A DNA stretch of 64,000 bases from Luteimonas galliterrae (GCF_023374055.1 NZ_JAMBEP010000001.1:310001-374000); one strand, 5' to 3'; shown: positions 30,351 through 40,737, numbered from the stretch's first letter. Notes: generated by a model from the sequence alone, not told the origin. Program-made: numbers and translations.

Positions 30351-31889
30351 GTGAGCCCCGAGCCCTTGCCAAGCATGTTCCCCTTGCTGAGTGTTCTGAT
30401 CTGGCTGCCGATCCTCGGCGGCGCCGCCGTGCTCGCGCTCGGCAACGGCCGTCCGAGCGCAGCGCGCTGGCTGGCGCTGGCCGTCGCGCTGGCGAGCCTG
30501 GCGCTGAGCGTGCCGCTGTTCACCGGCTTCGATTACGCCGATGCCGGCATGCAGTTCCTGGAGCAGAAGGCCTGGATTCCGGCCTACGACATCCAGTACC
30601 ACCTCGGTGCCGACGGCATTTCCGTCGCGCTGATCGGGCTGACGACGCTGGTCACTGCGCTGGTGCTGATCGGCGCCTGGGGATCGATCGACAAGCGCGT
30701 CAGCCAGTACTACGCCGCGTTCCTGTTCCTCGAAGGCCTGATGATCGGCGTGTTCAGCGCGCTGGATTCGATCCTGTTCTACGTGTTCTTCGAAGGCATG
30801 CTGATCCCGATGTTCATCATCATCGGCGTCTGGGGCGGCCCGCGGCGCGTGTACGCGTCGGTGAAGTTCTTCCTCTATACCTTCCTCGGCTCGGTGTTCA
30901 TGCTGGTCGGGTTGATTTACATGTACCTGAAGGGCGGCAGTTGGCAGCTGGCCGACCTGTATCAGCTGCAGTTGTCCGCCGCCGAGCAGACCTGGCTGTT
31001 CTTCGCCTTCCTGATCGCGTTCGCGGTGAAAGTGCCGATGTTCCCGGTGCACACCTGGTTGCCGGATGCGCACGTCGAGGCACCGACCGGCGGCTCGGTG
31101 ATCCTGGCCGCGATCATGCTGAAGATCGGCGGATACGGCTTCCTGCGTTTCAGCCTGCCGATCGTGCCCGACGCGGGGCAGGAGTGGGCCTGGCTGGTGA
31201 TCGCGCTATCGCTGATCGCGGTGATCTACGTCGGCCTGGTCGCGTTGGTGCAGGACGACATGAAGAAGCTGATCGCGTATTCGTCGATCTCGCACATGGG
31301 CTTCGTCACCCTGGGCACTTTCATCGCCTTCGGCCTGGTGCGCGACTACGCCAACGTCGACGCCGCCCGCCTGGGCCTGCAGGGCGCGATGGTGCAGATG
31401 ATCTCGCACGGTTTCATTTCCGCAGCGATGTTCTCCTGCGTCGGCGTGCTCTACGACCGCATGCACAGCCGCATGATCAAGGACTACGGCGGCGTGGCCA
31501 ACGTGATGCCCTGGTTCGCGGCGCTGTTCGTGCTGTTCGGCATGGCCAACTCGGGCCTGCCGGGTACCAGCGGCTTCGTCGGCGAGTTCATGGTGATCCT
31601 AGCCAGCTTCCAGAAGCATCCGCTGATCGCGTTCGCTGCGGCCACCACGCTGATCACCGGCGCGGCCTACACGCTGTGGCTGATCAAGCGCGTGGTCTAC
31701 GGCGAAATCGGCAACGCGCACGTGGCCGAACTGGAAGACCTCAATCCGCGCGAAGCGCTGGTGCTGGGCACCTACGCCGTCGGCGTGCTGCTGATCGGCT
31801 TGTGGCCCAAGCCGCTGACCGATCTGATGGAGCCTTCGATCGCGCAACTGGCGGCGCAGCTGGCGGCCACCAAACTCACCGGACTGTGA
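30351..31889 (+). CDS. nuoM: NADH-quinone oxidoreductase subunit M
   Basis: Antiporter-like proton pump, 512 residues, about fourteen transmembrane helices. The Glu is in FYVFFEGMLIPMF, the Lys in AFAVKVPMFPVHTWLPDAH, and YSSISHMGFVTLG follows. The GTG start is chosen from the ORF beginning after the nuoL gap of 16 bases; an ATG at 30375 is possible. Confidence 0.95.
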   Translation: MSPEPLPSMFPLLSVLIWLPILGGAAVLALGNGRPSAARWLALAVALASLALSVPLFTGFDYADAGMQFLEQKAWIPAYDIQYHLGADGISVALIGLTTLVTALVLIGAWGSIDKRVSQYYAAFLFLEGLMIGVFSALDSILFYVFFEGMLIPMFIIIGVWGGPRRVYASVKFFLYTFLGSVFMLVGLIYMYLKGGSWQLADLYQLQLSAAEQTWLFFAFLIAFAVKVPMFPVHTWLPDAHVEAPTGGSVILAAIMLKIGGYGFLRFSLPIVPDAGQEWAWLVIALSLIAVIYVGLVALVQDDMKKLIAYSSISHMGFVTLGTFIAFGLVRDYANVDAARLGLQGAMVQMISHGFISAAMFSCVGVLYDRMHSRMIKDYGGVANVMPWFAALFVLFGMANSGLPGTSGFVGEFMVILASFQKHPLIAFAAATTLITGAAYTLWLIKRVVYGEIGNAHVAELEDLNPREALVLGTYAVGVLLIGLWPKPLTDLMEPSIAQLAAQLAATKLTGL

Positions 31890-31891
31890 CG

Positions 31892-33334
31892 ATGATGCTT
31901 CCGATTCCGCCCGCCACCGAACTGTTGCCGCTGACGCCGGAGCTGGTGCTGGTCGGCGCCACGTTCGCGCTGCTGATGCTCGACCTGTTCGTGGACGAGT
32001 CCAAGCGCGTGATCACGCATCTCGCCGCGATCGTCATCCTGCTGATCACCGCCGGCCTGATCGTGGCAGGCGTGGGCGGACAGGGCGTCGTGCTCAACGG
32101 CATGTTCGTGCGCGACGCCGCCGCGGACGTGATGAAGATCGCCATCTGCGCGATCAGCGCGATGTCCCTGGTCTACGCATGGTCCTACTTGCGCGAGCGC
32201 GGTTTGTACAAGGGCGAAGTGCCGGTGCTGATGCTGTTCGCGGTATCGGGCATGATGCTACTGGTATCCGCCGGCAGCCTGGTGACCGTCTATCTGGGCC
32301 TGGAAATGCTGGCGTTGAGCTCGTACGCGCTGGTCGCGGTCGACCGCGACAGCCCGGTCGCGTCCGAAGCGGCGATCAAGTACTTCGTGCTCGGTTCGCT
32401 CGCGTCGGGCATCCTGCTGTACGGCCTGTCGCTGATCTACGGCGCTACCGGCACGCTGGACCTGGCGCAGATACGCGCGGTCGCCGACGTATCGGCCAAC
32501 CCCGACTTGATGCTCACCGGCCTGGTGTTCGTGGTCGCCGGCATCGCCTTCAAGTTCGGCGCCGCGCCGTTCCACATGTGGCTGCCGGACGTCTACCACG
32601 GCGCGCCCACGCCGATCACGATCTTCATCGGCGCGGCGCCCAAGCTCGCTATCTTCGGCATGGCGTACCGGCTGCTCGAATCCGGCTTCGGTCCGCTCGA
32701 CGGCCGCTGGCAATTGCTGATCGCAGGTTTGGCGGCGCTGTCGCTGATCGTAGGCAACCTGGTTGCGCTGGCGCAGACCAATCTCAAGCGCATGCTGGCG
32801 TACTCCACCGTGTCGCACGTGGGCTTCCTGTTCCTGGGTCTGGCTGGCGGCGGCGCGCAGGGCTATGCGGCGGCGATGTTCTATGCGATCAGCTACGCGA
32901 TCATGTCGGCCGCGGCCTTCGGCGCGATCGTGGTGCTGTCGCGCGCCGGTTTCGAAGCGGACAAGATCGACGACTTCAAGGGCCTGAACGCACGCAGCCC
33001 GTGGCTGGCCGGCCTGGTGCTGTGCGTAATGGCGTCGTTGGCCGGCGTGCCGCCGTTCCTTGGCTTCTGGGCCAAGCTCGCCGTGCTGCGCGCGGCCTTG
33101 AACGGCGACCTGATGTGGCTGGCGATCGTCGGCATCGTGACCGCGGTGATCGGCGCGTTCTACTACCTGCGCGTGATCAAGGCGATGTATTTCGACGAGC
33201 CGGTGGGCGAGGGCCCGATCCCGCGCGCGGACCGTCCGTTGGGCGTGGTCTTCGGCGTCAACGCGCTGGCCTTGCTGGCGTTGGGGCTGTTCTGGAACCC
33301 GATCATGGCCTGGTGCCAGCAGGCGTTCGCCTGA
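31892..33334 (+). CDS. nuoN: NADH-quinone oxidoreductase subunit N
   Basis: Antiporter-like proton pump next to NuoK/NuoM. 480 residues, about fourteen transmembrane helices. The Glu is in YLGLEMLALSSYAL, the Lys in FKFGAAPFHMWLPDVYHG, and YSTVSHVGFLFLG is conserved. It ends the operon, two bases after nuoM; a hairpin-forming repeat follows. Confidence 0.96.
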   Translation: MMLPIPPATELLPLTPELVLVGATFALLMLDLFVDESKRVITHLAAIVILLITAGLIVAGVGGQGVVLNGMFVRDAAADVMKIAICAISAMSLVYAWSYLRERGLYKGEVPVLMLFAVSGMMLLVSAGSLVTVYLGLEMLALSSYALVAVDRDSPVASEAAIKYFVLGSLASGILLYGLSLIYGATGTLDLAQIRAVADVSANPDLMLTGLVFVVAGIAFKFGAAPFHMWLPDVYHGAPTPITIFIGAAPKLAIFGMAYRLLESGFGPLDGRWQLLIAGLAALSLIVGNLVALAQTNLKRMLAYSTVSHVGFLFLGLAGGGAQGYAAAMFYAISYAIMSAAAFGAIVVLSRAGFEADKIDDFKGLNARSPWLAGLVLCVMASLAGVPPFLGFWAKLAVLRAALNGDLMWLAIVGIVTAVIGAFYYLRVIKAMYFDEPVGEGPIPRADRPLGVVFGVNALALLALGLFWNPIMAWCQQAFA

Positions 33335-33342
33335 GGTGTTTT

Positions 33343-33465
33343 CCTTCTCCCATCGGGAGAAGGTGCCCGAAGGGCGGATGAGGGTTCGGTGTGAGGTGTA
33401 GCGCCGCGCTCGCGCCGGACCCTCATCCGGCGCTGTCGCGCCACCTTCTCCCGAAGGGAGAAGGA
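33343..33465. repeat. Family F-type long inverted repeat (CCTTCTCCC / GGGAGAAGG)
   Basis: The arms CCTTCTCCCATCGGGAGAAGG and CACCTTCTCCCGAAGGGAG each form a hairpin; the inner parts GGATGAGGGT and ACCCTCATCC pair with each other. It is a common proteobacterial intergenic repeat and probably serves as the nuo transcript end. Confidence 0.85.
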
Positions 33466-33504
33466 AGGGCAAAGCCTCGGCAGGGGCCGAATTCAGCCCC
33501 GGGC

Positions 33505-33533
33505 TTGCAATAAGTCCATCCGATCACCATAAT
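33505..33533 (+). promoter_or_regulatory. Probable sigma-70 promoter of tRNA-fMet/rimP operon
   Basis: TTGCAA (33505-33510), a 17-base spacer and CATAAT (33528-33533), with the tRNA 5' end 12 bases further on. Confidence 0.65.
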
Positions 33534-33544
33534 TCCGGGTCTGC

Positions 33545-33621
33545 TGCGGGGTGGAGCAGTCTGGCAGCTCGTCGGGCTCATAACCCGAAGGTCGCAGGTT
33601 CAAATCCTGCCCCCGCTACCA
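33545..33621 (+). tRNA. Initiator tRNA-fMet (anticodon CAT)
   Basis: 77 bases with encoded CCA. The anticodon stem has the three consecutive G-C pairs (GTCGGGCTCATAACCCGA) that mark initiator tRNAs; the first base does not form a Watson-Crick pair with position 72, as required of initiators. The T arm reads GGTTCAAATCC. It precedes rimP-nusA-infB, as metY does in E. coli. Confidence 0.95.
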
Positions 33622-33640
33622 GCTTTTCGTAGCCGGCGGA

Positions 33641-33662
33641 AAGCCTCTTCAGAGGCTTTTTT
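33641..33662 (+). terminator. Intrinsic terminator after tRNA-fMet
   Basis: Stem AAGCCTCT / AGAGGCTT with a 2-base loop followed by a T run, 20 bases past the tRNA. Confidence 0.8.
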
Positions 33663-33732
33663 GTTGGCCGGAAAGTCGGGCTTTGCCGAAACGCACGCGA
33701 TGCGTTCCGGCACCGAAATCCAGTGGTATCGG

Positions 33733-33765
33733 ACAAGGGGCCCAATGGGCCCCTTGTTTGTTTTT
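33733..33765 (+). terminator. Second terminator/attenuator in the rimP leader
   Basis: Stem ACAAGGGGCCC / GGGCCCCTTGT with an AAT loop and a following T-rich tract, 31 bases before the rimP ATG. It is in tandem with the terminator at 33641 and should limit read-through into rimP-nusA. Confidence 0.75.
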
Positions 33766-33795
33766 ACGATCCGCAAACGGATTCACGCGACACGA

Positions 33796-34392
33796 ATGAG
33801 CGACAAAGCGACCGACATCGCGAAACTGCTGAGCCCGACGATCGCATCGCTGGGCCTGGAGCTGCTGGGCGCCGAATACCTGCCGGCGCCGGGCAGCGCC
33901 ACGCTGCGCCTGTACATCGACGTGCCGGAATCCGACACCTCGGCCGACGGCGCGCCGCGCGCGGTGACCATCGAGGATTGCGAAGCGGTCAGCCGCGAAG
34001 TGTCGGCGCAGCTCGACGTCGAAGATCCGATCAGCGGCCAGTACACGCTGGAAGTGTCTTCGCCCGGCGTCGACCGGCCGCTGTTCACCGCTGCGCAATT
34101 CGGGCGCTTCGCCGGCGAGAAGGCCAAAGTCGGCCTGAAGCTGCCGCAGGAAGGCCGCCGCAAGCTGCAGGGCACGATCCTGCGCGTGGAGGGCGACAGC
34201 ATCGTCTTCGCCATCGATGGCGTCGGCGAATTCGCGGTGGCGTTCGACAACATAGAAAAAGCGCGACTGGTCCCCGATTGGGTCGCGCTGGGCTTCGGTC
34301 CCGCCAAGGACGCGTCCGGAAGGGATGCGCGGCCGGGCAAGGCCAGGAAAACCAATGGCAGCGGCAGGAAAACGCCGCGAGCCAAGAACTGA
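33796..34392 (+). CDS. rimP: Ribosome maturation factor RimP
   Basis: 30S maturation factor, 198 residues from the ATG at 33796. The two-domain pattern is visible: [12 protein letters not shown] and [18 protein letters not shown] in the N-terminal alpha/beta domain, [14 protein letters not shown] as the family signature, and an Sm-like C-terminal half. The tail is Lys/Arg-rich and longer than in E. coli. The longer frame to 33661 overlaps the terminators and is rejected. nusA starts 48 bases downstream. Confidence 0.95.
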   Translation: MSDKATDIAKLLSPTIASLGLELLGAEYLPAPGSATLRLYIDVPESDTSADGAPRAVTIEDCEAVSREVSAQLDVEDPISGQYTLEVSSPGVDRPLFTAAQFGRFAGEKAKVGLKLPQEGRRKLQGTILRVEGDSIVFAIDGVGEFAVAFDNIEKARLVPDWVALGFGPAKDASGRDARPGKARKTNGSGRKTPRAKN

Positions 34393-34440
34393 GATCAACC
34401 ATCGAACCGACGGCCCCGGCCGTCGATTGCGGAGCGAAAA

Positions 34441-35946
34441 ATGAGTAAGGAACTGTTGCTTGTCGTCGACGCGGTCGCCAACGAAAAGGGCGTGCCGCAG
34501 GAAGTGATCCTCGAAGCGATCGAGGCCGCTTTGGCTTCGGCCGCCAAGAAGCGCTATCCCGAACAGGACGTGTCGGTGCGCGTGGCGATCGATCCGAAGG
34601 ACGGCAGCTACGAAACGTTCCGCCGCTGGGAAGTGGTGGCCGACGACGTGGTCATGGAGTCCCCGGACCGCCAGATCCGCCTGATGGACGCGATCGAAGA
34701 GAGCGACGGCGCCGAAGTGGGCGATTTCATCGAAGAGCAGATCGAGAACCCGGATTTCGGCCGCATCGCCGCCCAGGCCGCCAAGCAGGTCATCGTGCAG
34801 CGCGTGCGCGAAGCCGAGCGCGCGCAGGTGGTGGATGCGTGGAAGGACCGCGTCGGCGAGCTGGTCACCGGCACCGTCAAGCGCGCCGAGCGCGGCAACA
34901 TCTATGTCGATCTCGGCGGCAATGCCGAGGCCTTCATCCCCAAGGACAAGGGCATCCCGCGCGACGTGCTGCGCGCCGGCGACCGCGTGCGCGGCTATCT
35001 ATACGACGTGCGCAGCGAGCCGCGCGGCCCGCAGCTGTTCATCAGCCGCGCCGCGCCCGAATTCATGATGGAGCTGTTCAAACTGGAAGTGCCCGAAGTC
35101 GGCCAGGACCTGGTCGAAATCAAGGCCTGCGCCCGCGACCCGGGCGATCGCGCCAAGATCGCGGTGCTGGCCCACGACGCGCGCACCGATCCCATCGGCG
35201 CCTGCATCGGCATGCGCGGTTCGCGCGTGCAGGCGGTGTCCAACGAACTCAACGGCGAGCGCGTGGACATCATCCTGTGGAGCGACAACGCCGCGCAGTT
35301 CGTGATCAACGCGATGGCGCCGGCCGAAGTGCAGTCGATCATCGTCGATGAAGAGAAGCATTCGATGGATCTGGCGGTCGCCGAAGACCGCTTGGCGCAG
35401 GCGATCGGCAAGGGCGGCCAGAACGTGCGCCTGGCCAGCCGCCTGACCGGTTGGCAGCTCAACGTGATGACCCAGGACCAGGTCGCGGCGAAGTCGGAGG
35501 CCGAGCAGGCCGCCGCGCGCCAGCTGTTCGTGGACAAGCTGGAAGTGGACGACGAGATCGCCGGCATCCTGGTCGCCGAAGGCTTCAGCACGGTGGAAGA
35601 AATCGCCTACGTGCCGGTCGGCGAGTTGCTGGCGGTGGAAGGCTTCGACGAGGACATCGTCGAGGAACTCCGCGCCCGCGCCCGCGATGCGCTGCTCAAC
35701 GAGGCGCTGGCGGTCGAGGAACAGCTCGACGAGCAGCAGCCGGCCGAGGACCTGCTGACGCTCGAGGGCATGGACGAGGCCACCGCCTACGTCCTGGCCT
35801 CGCGCGGCGTGCGCACCCGCGACGACCTGGCCGACCTGGCGGTCGACGAGATCACCGATATCGAGGACATGGACGCCGAGCGCGCCGCAGCGCTGATCAT
35901 GGCGGCCCGCGCCGACATGATCGCCCGGCTGGAGCGGGAAGGATGA
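34441..35946 (+). CDS. nusA: Transcription termination/antitermination factor NusA
   Basis: Binds RNA polymerase and nascent RNA to modulate pausing, termination and antitermination. 501 residues: N-terminal polymerase-binding domain (1-~130), S1 (~135-200, YVDLGGNAEAFIPKD), two KH domains (GACIGMRGSRVQAVSNEL and AIGKGGQNVRLASRL) and two C-terminal helical acidic repeats (~365-495). It is the second gene of the rimP operon; in E. coli NusA regulates this operon. Confidence 0.97.
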   Translation: MSKELLLVVDAVANEKGVPQEVILEAIEAALASAAKKRYPEQDVSVRVAIDPKDGSYETFRRWEVVADDVVMESPDRQIRLMDAIEESDGAEVGDFIEEQIENPDFGRIAAQAAKQVIVQRVREAERAQVVDAWKDRVGELVTGTVKRAERGNIYVDLGGNAEAFIPKDKGIPRDVLRAGDRVRGYLYDVRSEPRGPQLFISRAAPEFMMELFKLEVPEVGQDLVEIKACARDPGDRAKIAVLAHDARTDPIGACIGMRGSRVQAVSNELNGERVDIILWSDNAAQFVINAMAPAEVQSIIVDEEKHSMDLAVAEDRLAQAIGKGGQNVRLASRLTGWQLNVMTQDQVAAKSEAEQAAARQLFVDKLEVDDEIAGILVAEGFSTVEEIAYVPVGELLAVEGFDEDIVEELRARARDALLNEALAVEEQLDEQQPAEDLLTLEGMDEATAYVLASRGVRTRDDLADLAVDEITDIEDMDAERAAALIMAARADMIARLEREG

Positions 35947-35947
35947 G

Positions 35948-36021
35948 GTAGGTCGGGCCTACGTGCCCGACGCTCGCTAACTATCGTTGTTTCGTGCGTC
36001 GGGGGCGTAGCCCCGGCCTAC
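35948..36021. repeat. Family E repeat (GTAGGTCGGG)
   Basis: Same family as 9830-9922: GTAGGTCGGGCCTACGTG on the left and CGGGGGCGTAGCCCCGGCC on the right, imperfectly inverted. It starts at the nusA stop. Confidence 0.75.
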
Positions 36022-36037
36022 AAGGTTGAAAGGCTCG

Positions 36038-36121
36038 GACACGGATCAGCTCGGATAAAAGCGGATAAAAGCGAAAAATCAGTGGCTTAATCCGCTTTTT
36101 TCGGACTTTATCCGTGTCTAA
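36038..36121. repeat. Family D inverted repeat, second copy
   Basis: GACACGGATCAGCTCGGAT on the left pairs with CTTTATCCGTGTCTA on the right; internal GCGGATAAAAGCG and CGCTTTTTTCGGAC segments pair as well. Homologous to 8492-8582. It lies between nusA and infB. Confidence 0.85.
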
Positions 36122-36200
36122 AAAAAGCCCTTGCCCATAAAGATTTAGAATCGTTCCATCACGCGCTGGCCCCGGCCCGCGCCTAGGACACGGAAACCGA

Positions 36201-38810
36201 ATGTCGCAGCAAACCACGATACGCAAGCTGGCCGAACTGGTGAACACGCCGGTCGAGAAACTGCTGGAGCAGCTGGCCGAGGCCGGCATGAGCTTCAGCG
36301 GTCCCGATCAGGTCGTGACCAGCATGGAGAAAGTCAAGCTGCTCGGCTTCCTCAAGCGCGCCCACGGCAAGGCCGAAAAGCCGGCCGAAGCGGCGGCCGC
36401 GCCGAAGAAGATCACCCTGAACCGCCGCAAGGTGCAGGAAATCACCGTCGCCGCCGGCCGCAGCAAGACCACGGTCAACGTCGAAGTGCGGCAGAAGCGC
36501 ACCTACGTCAAGGCCGGCGAAGTGGAAGTGCCGCAGAACGACGAGCGCGACGAAGCCCTGCGCAAACTCGAGGAATCGCGCCGCCGCAACCTGAGCGAAC
36601 AGCAGAAACTGGCCGAGGACGACAAGCGCCGCGCCGACGAACTGGCCGCCAAGCGCGCCCAGGAAGAAGAGGCCGCCAAGCTCGCCGCCGCCGAAGCCGC
36701 TGCGGCCGCCGCCGCGGCTGCAGCGGTCGCCGAGGGCGCCACCGAAGAGGAAGTCGGCCGCGCCGCCAAGCCTTCCAGCCACCACGGCAAGTCCGCGTCG
36801 CGCAACGACGTGGCGCCGCGCAACGACGACCGCAACGCGCACAAGCACAAGACGCGCGGCTCGCACGTCATGGTCGCCGGCGTCGAGGACGACGACAACG
36901 CCGCGCGGTTCGCCGGTCAGCTGCATCTGAGCGCCAGCGAGCGCGCGCGCCGCACCAGCGCGCGCGGCAAGCCCAAGGCCAAGCGCCAGGTCGAGCAGGC
37001 CCGCAGCGGCGGCAGCGCCCAGCACGGCTTCTCGCGGCCGACCGCTCCGATCGTGCGCGAAGTCGCCATCGGCGATGCGATCACAGTGGCCGACCTGGCG
37101 CAGAAGCTCGCGCTGAAGGGCGGCGACGTGGTCAAGACGCTGTTCAAGATGGGCGTGATGGCCACCATCACCCAGACCATCGACCACGACACCGCAGTGC
37201 TGGTCGTCGAAGAACTCGGCCACACCGCTGTGCGCGCCGACGAAGGCGATGCCGAGACCGAATTGCTCGCTCACGTCGAAGAAACCCAGGGCAACCGCCA
37301 GCCGCGTCCGCCGGTGGTCACCATCATGGGCCACGTCGACCACGGCAAGACCTCGCTGCTGGATTACATCCGCCGCACCAAAGTCGCTTCGGGCGAAGCG
37401 GGCGGCATCACCCAGCATATCGGCGCGTATCACGTCGAAACGCCCAAGGGCGTGATCAGCTTCCTCGACACGCCCGGCCACGCCGCGTTCACCTCGATGC
37501 GCGCGCGCGGCGCCAAGCTCACCGACATCGTGGTGCTGGTGGTCGCCGCCGACGACGGCGTGATGCCGCAGACCAAGGAAGCCGTGCAGCATGCCAAGGC
37601 CGCCGGCGTGCCGCTGATCGTGGCGATCAACAAGATCGACAAATCCGACGCCGATCCGCTGCGGGTCAAGAACGAACTGCTCGCCGAGGAAGTGGTCGCC
37701 GAGGATTTCGGCGGCGACACCCAGATGGTGGAGCTGTCGGCCAAGACCGGGCAGGGCGTGGATGCGCTGCTCGACGCGATCACGCTGCAGGCCGAAGTGC
37801 TGGAACTCGGCGCTGCGCCGGACGGCCGCGCTTCGGGCGTGGTGATCGAATCCTCGCTCGACAAGGGCCGCGGCCCGGTCGCGACGGTGCTGGTGCAGCA
37901 GGGCAAGCTCGAGAAGGGCGACTACCTCGTCTGCGGCATCCAGTACGGCCGCGTGCGCGCGCTGTTCGACGAGAACGGCAAGCAGGTGCAGAGCGCAGGG
38001 CCGTCGATCCCGGTGCAGGTGCTCGGCCTGTCGGGCGTGCCCGATGCCGGCGACGATTTCGTCGTCGTCGCGGACGAGCGCCTGGCCAAGGACGTGGCGC
38101 AGCAACGCGACGCCAAGCGCCGCGAATCGCGCCTGGTCGCCGTGCCGGGCAACCGCATGGAAGACATCATGGCGCAGATGGGCGAGGCCCAAGGCCAGCT
38201 CAGCCTGCCGTTGATCATCAAGGCCGACGTGCAGGGCTCGGTGCAGGCCCTGCGCGAAGCGCTGACCGCGCTGTCGACCGATGCGATCCGCATCAACGTG
38301 ATCGGTTCGGGCGTGGGCGGCATCACCGAATCCGACGCCAATTCGGCGGTGACGTCGAAGGCCACGATCATCGGCTTCAACGTCCGCGCCGACGCTTCGG
38401 CGCGCCGGGTGATCGAATCCAACGGCGTCGACCTGCGCTACTTCTCGATCATCTACGACGTGATCGACCAGGTGAAGCAGGTCGCGTCCGGCATCCTCGG
38501 CGTCGAGATCCGCGAAGAGATCATCGGCACCGCGGAAGTCCGCGACGTGTTCCGCAGCTCCAAGTTCGGCGCGGTGGCCGGCTGCATGGTGATCGAGGGC
38601 GTGGTCAAGCGCCACAAGCCGATCCGCGTGTTGCGCGACAACACCGTGATCTTCGAGGGCGAGCTGGAATCGCTGCGCCGCTTCAAGGAGAACGTCGACG
38701 AAGTGCGCAACGGCACCGAGTGCGGCATCGGCGTGAAGCAATACAACGACGTGCAGCCCGGCGACCAGATCGAGTGCTTCGAGCGCATTGAAGTGCAGCG
38801 CACGCTGTAA
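36201..38810 (+). CDS. infB: Translation initiation factor IF-2
   Basis: GTPase that delivers fMet-tRNA to the 30S subunit. 869 residues: IF2_N motif (1-55, [17 protein letters not shown]), a charged Ala/Glu-rich linker (~95-260), a second IF2_N-like domain ([14 protein letters not shown]), the G domain with GHVDHGKT (377-384), DTPGHAAF and NKIDKSD, then domains II-IV. An alternative internal start for a short isoform is possible but not demonstrated. rbfA follows after 3 bases. Confidence 0.97.
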   Translation: MSQQTTIRKLAELVNTPVEKLLEQLAEAGMSFSGPDQVVTSMEKVKLLGFLKRAHGKAEKPAEAAAAPKKITLNRRKVQEITVAAGRSKTTVNVEVRQKRTYVKAGEVEVPQNDERDEALRKLEESRRRNLSEQQKLAEDDKRRADELAAKRAQEEEAAKLAAAEAAAAAAAAAAVAEGATEEEVGRAAKPSSHHGKSASRNDVAPRNDDRNAHKHKTRGSHVMVAGVEDDDNAARFAGQLHLSASERARRTSARGKPKAKRQVEQARSGGSAQHGFSRPTAPIVREVAIGDAITVADLAQKLALKGGDVVKTLFKMGVMATITQTIDHDTAVLVVEELGHTAVRADEGDAETELLAHVEETQGNRQPRPPVVTIMGHVDHGKTSLLDYIRRTKVASGEAGGITQHIGAYHVETPKGVISFLDTPGHAAFTSMRARGAKLTDIVVLVVAADDGVMPQTKEAVQHAKAAGVPLIVAINKIDKSDADPLRVKNELLAEEVVAEDFGGDTQMVELSAKTGQGVDALLDAITLQAEVLELGAAPDGRASGVVIESSLDKGRGPVATVLVQQGKLEKGDYLVCGIQYGRVRALFDENGKQVQSAGPSIPVQVLGLSGVPDAGDDFVVVADERLAKDVAQQRDAKRRESRLVAVPGNRMEDIMAQMGEAQGQLSLPLIIKADVQGSVQALREALTALSTDAIRINVIGSGVGGITESDANSAVTSKATIIGFNVRADASARRVIESNGVDLRYFSIIYDVIDQVKQVASGILGVEIREEIIGTAEVRDVFRSSKFGAVAGCMVIEGVVKRHKPIRVLRDNTVIFEGELESLRRFKENVDEVRNGTECGIGVKQYNDVQPGDQIECFERIEVQRTL

Positions 38811-38813
38811 GCC

Positions 38814-39191
38814 ATGGCGCAGAAGAAGTCCTTCCACCGCACCGACCGCGTCTCCGCCCAGCTCCGCCGCGAGCTGGGCGCATTGGTGCGCAAGACCATC
38901 GACGAGCACGGGTTGCCGTCGGCGAGCGTGTCCGACGTGGAAGTCACCCGCGACATGGCGCATGCCAAGGTGTTCGTCGTGGCGCTGCAGGCCGACCGCG
39001 CCGCGGAAGCGGTGAAAGGGTTGAAGGAGCGCGCCAAGGAGATCCGCTACCAGCTGGCGAACATCATGAAACTGCGGCATGTACCCGAACTGCATTTCCA
39101 GTACGACGATTCGGTGGACCGCGGCGAGCGCATCGACAACCTGTTGCGCGATCTGCCGCCTTCCGCCGTCGACGAATCCGATAAGGGCTGA
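38814..39191 (+). CDS. rbfA: Ribosome-binding factor A
   Basis: Late 30S maturation factor, 125 residues, KH-like fold. The family pattern is seen in [34 protein letters not shown] and the C-terminal [22 protein letters not shown]. It lies 3 bases after infB. Confidence 0.96.
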   Translation: MAQKKSFHRTDRVSAQLRRELGALVRKTIDEHGLPSASVSDVEVTRDMAHAKVFVVALQADRAAEAVKGLKERAKEIRYQLANIMKLRHVPELHFQYDDSVDRGERIDNLLRDLPPSAVDESDKG

Positions 39192-39202
39192 GCCCCGCTT
39201 TT

Positions 39203-39279
39203 GTGGGAGCGGCTTTAGCCGCGAGCTCTTCCCGCTGTAGCGGACAAGATCAAGAGCTCGCGGCTAAAGCCGCTCCCAC
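39203..39279. repeat. Family B palindrome between rbfA and truB
   Basis: GTGGGAGCGGCTTTAGCC / GGCTAAAGCCGCTCCCAC arms with a central GAGCTC on each side and a ~27-base loop. It has no flanking family A arms. Confidence 0.9.
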
Positions 39280-39316
39280 AAAAAAAGCGGCTAGCCGGCC
39301 TATACAATCCCGCCCA

Positions 39317-40285
39317 ATGACCCAAAAGCCGCGCACGCGATTCCGCAAGCTCGACGGCATCCTGCTGCTCGACAAGCCGCGCGGCCTGAGTTCCAACCAG
39401 GCGTTGCAGCGCGTGCGCCATCTGTTCCGCGCGGAAAAGGGCGGGCATACCGGCAGCCTGGATCCGCTCGCCACCGGGCTGCTGCCGATCTGCTTCGGCG
39501 AGGCGACCAAAATCGCCGGCGGCCTGCTCGGTGCGCGCAAAGCCTACGACACCGTGGCGCGGCTGGGCGTGGTCACCGATACCGACGACGCCGAAGGCCA
39601 GCCGCTACGCGAACGCCCGGTGCCGATGCTCGATATCGCTACCCTCGATGCGGCGTTGCGCGACCTCACCGGACGCATCCAGCAACGTCCGCCGATCTAC
39701 TCGGCGCTCAAGCGCGGCGGCGAGCCGCTATACGCCAAGGCACGACGCGGCGAGACGGTCGAGATCGAAACGCGCGAAGTCGACGTGCATGCCTTCGAAC
39801 TGCAATCGGCCGCCGACCTGCTCGATGCCGGCGAGCCGTTGCTGCGCCTGCATGTGGAATGCGGCTCGGGCACCTATGTGCGTAGCCTGGTCCGCGACCT
39901 GGGCGAGGCGCTCGGCTGCGGCGCCCACGTTGCCGAGCTGCGGCGGCTGTGGGTGGACCCCTTCCGCGAACCGCGGATGTGGACGCTCGAAGCCCTGCAG
40001 GCGCTGGCCGCTCGCAGCGAGCGCAGCTTGGAAGCCTGCCTGTTGCCGGTCGAGGCCGGGATGGCCTCCTGGCCCGAAGTGCGAGTGGATCCGGCCCAGG
40101 CCCGCCGCCTGGCGCAAGGCCAGACCGTCGCCGGCGATTTCCATCCTGCGGGCGAAGTGGCGCTGTACGGCGAGGAAGGCCGCGTCCTTGGCCTGGGTCA
40201 TATCGATCCGCAGGGCCGGTTGCGCCCGCAACGCCTGTTCACCTGGGCCGCCCAACCCGGTCCGGCAGGCGATACCCCTCACTAA
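39317..40285 (+). CDS. truB: tRNA pseudouridine(55) synthase TruB
   Basis: Makes pseudouridine 55 in the T loop of tRNAs. 322 residues from the ATG at 39317. The nucleophile Asp49 is in [29 protein letters not shown] and [15 protein letters not shown] are conserved. A C-terminal PUA-like domain (~250-310) is present. The longer frame starting at 39203 is made of repeat sequence and is rejected. A TACAAT lies just upstream at 39303. Confidence 0.96.
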   Translation: MTQKPRTRFRKLDGILLLDKPRGLSSNQALQRVRHLFRAEKGGHTGSLDPLATGLLPICFGEATKIAGGLLGARKAYDTVARLGVVTDTDDAEGQPLRERPVPMLDIATLDAALRDLTGRIQQRPPIYSALKRGGEPLYAKARRGETVEIETREVDVHAFELQSAADLLDAGEPLLRLHVECGSGTYVRSLVRDLGEALGCGAHVAELRRLWVDPFREPRMWTLEALQALAARSERSLEACLLPVEAGMASWPEVRVDPAQARRLAQGQTVAGDFHPAGEVALYGEEGRVLGLGHIDPQGRLRPQRLFTWAAQPGPAGDTPH

Positions 40286-40289
40286 CGCC

Positions 40290-40318
40290 TTGTTTCGAAA
40301 GGGCCTGGCGGCTACAAT
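40290..40318 (+). promoter_or_regulatory. Probable sigma-70 promoter of rpsO
   Basis: TTGTTT (40290-40295), a 17-base spacer and TACAAT (40313-40318). This leaves a ~110-base leader before rpsO, in which S15 autoregulation could act as in other bacteria. Confidence 0.65.
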
Positions 40319-40436
40319 TTCGCGGCCGTTTTTCGGCCCACACACCCTAGTTCACGGCGAACCACGCGGTGCGCCGCTCCGGCATTTCCCGGTGGCGCGT
40401 TCCTGCAGGTTTTCGCATCTACCCAGAGGCAAAAGC

Positions 40437-40697
40437 ATGTCCATCGACACCGGCAAGATCATTGAAGACAACAAGCGCGGCACCGGCGATACCGGCTCCC
40501 CGGAAGTCCAGGTCGCCCTGCTCACCGCACGCATCGAACAGCTCACCGGCCACTTCAAGACCCACAAACAGGACCACCACAGCCGTCGTGGCCTGCTGAA
40601 AATGGTCAACCGCCGCCGCAGCCTGCTCGACTACCTGCACAAGAAAGACGCCGAGCGTTACAAAGCCCTGATCCAGAAGCTGGGCCTGCGTCGCTAA
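40437..40697 (+). CDS. rpsO: 30S ribosomal protein S15
   Basis: Primary 16S rRNA-binding protein, 86 residues. The N-terminal [20 protein letters not shown], the [19 protein letters not shown] core and the C-terminal LIQKLGLRR are canonical. The rpsO-pnp pair is conserved. It has its own terminator. Confidence 0.98.
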   Translation: MSIDTGKIIEDNKRGTGDTGSPEVQVALLTARIEQLTGHFKTHKQDHHSRRGLLKMVNRRRSLLDYLHKKDAERYKALIQKLGLRR

Positions 40698-40707
40698 AAG
40701 AATCCGA

Positions 40708-40737
40708 CCGCGGCGCAGCGATGCGCCGCGGTTTTTT
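40708..40737 (+). terminator. Intrinsic terminator between rpsO and pnp
   Basis: CCGCGGCGCA / TGCGCCGCGG stem with a GCGA loop and six T residues, 10 bases after the rpsO stop. Partial read-through into pnp is likely. Confidence 0.88.
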
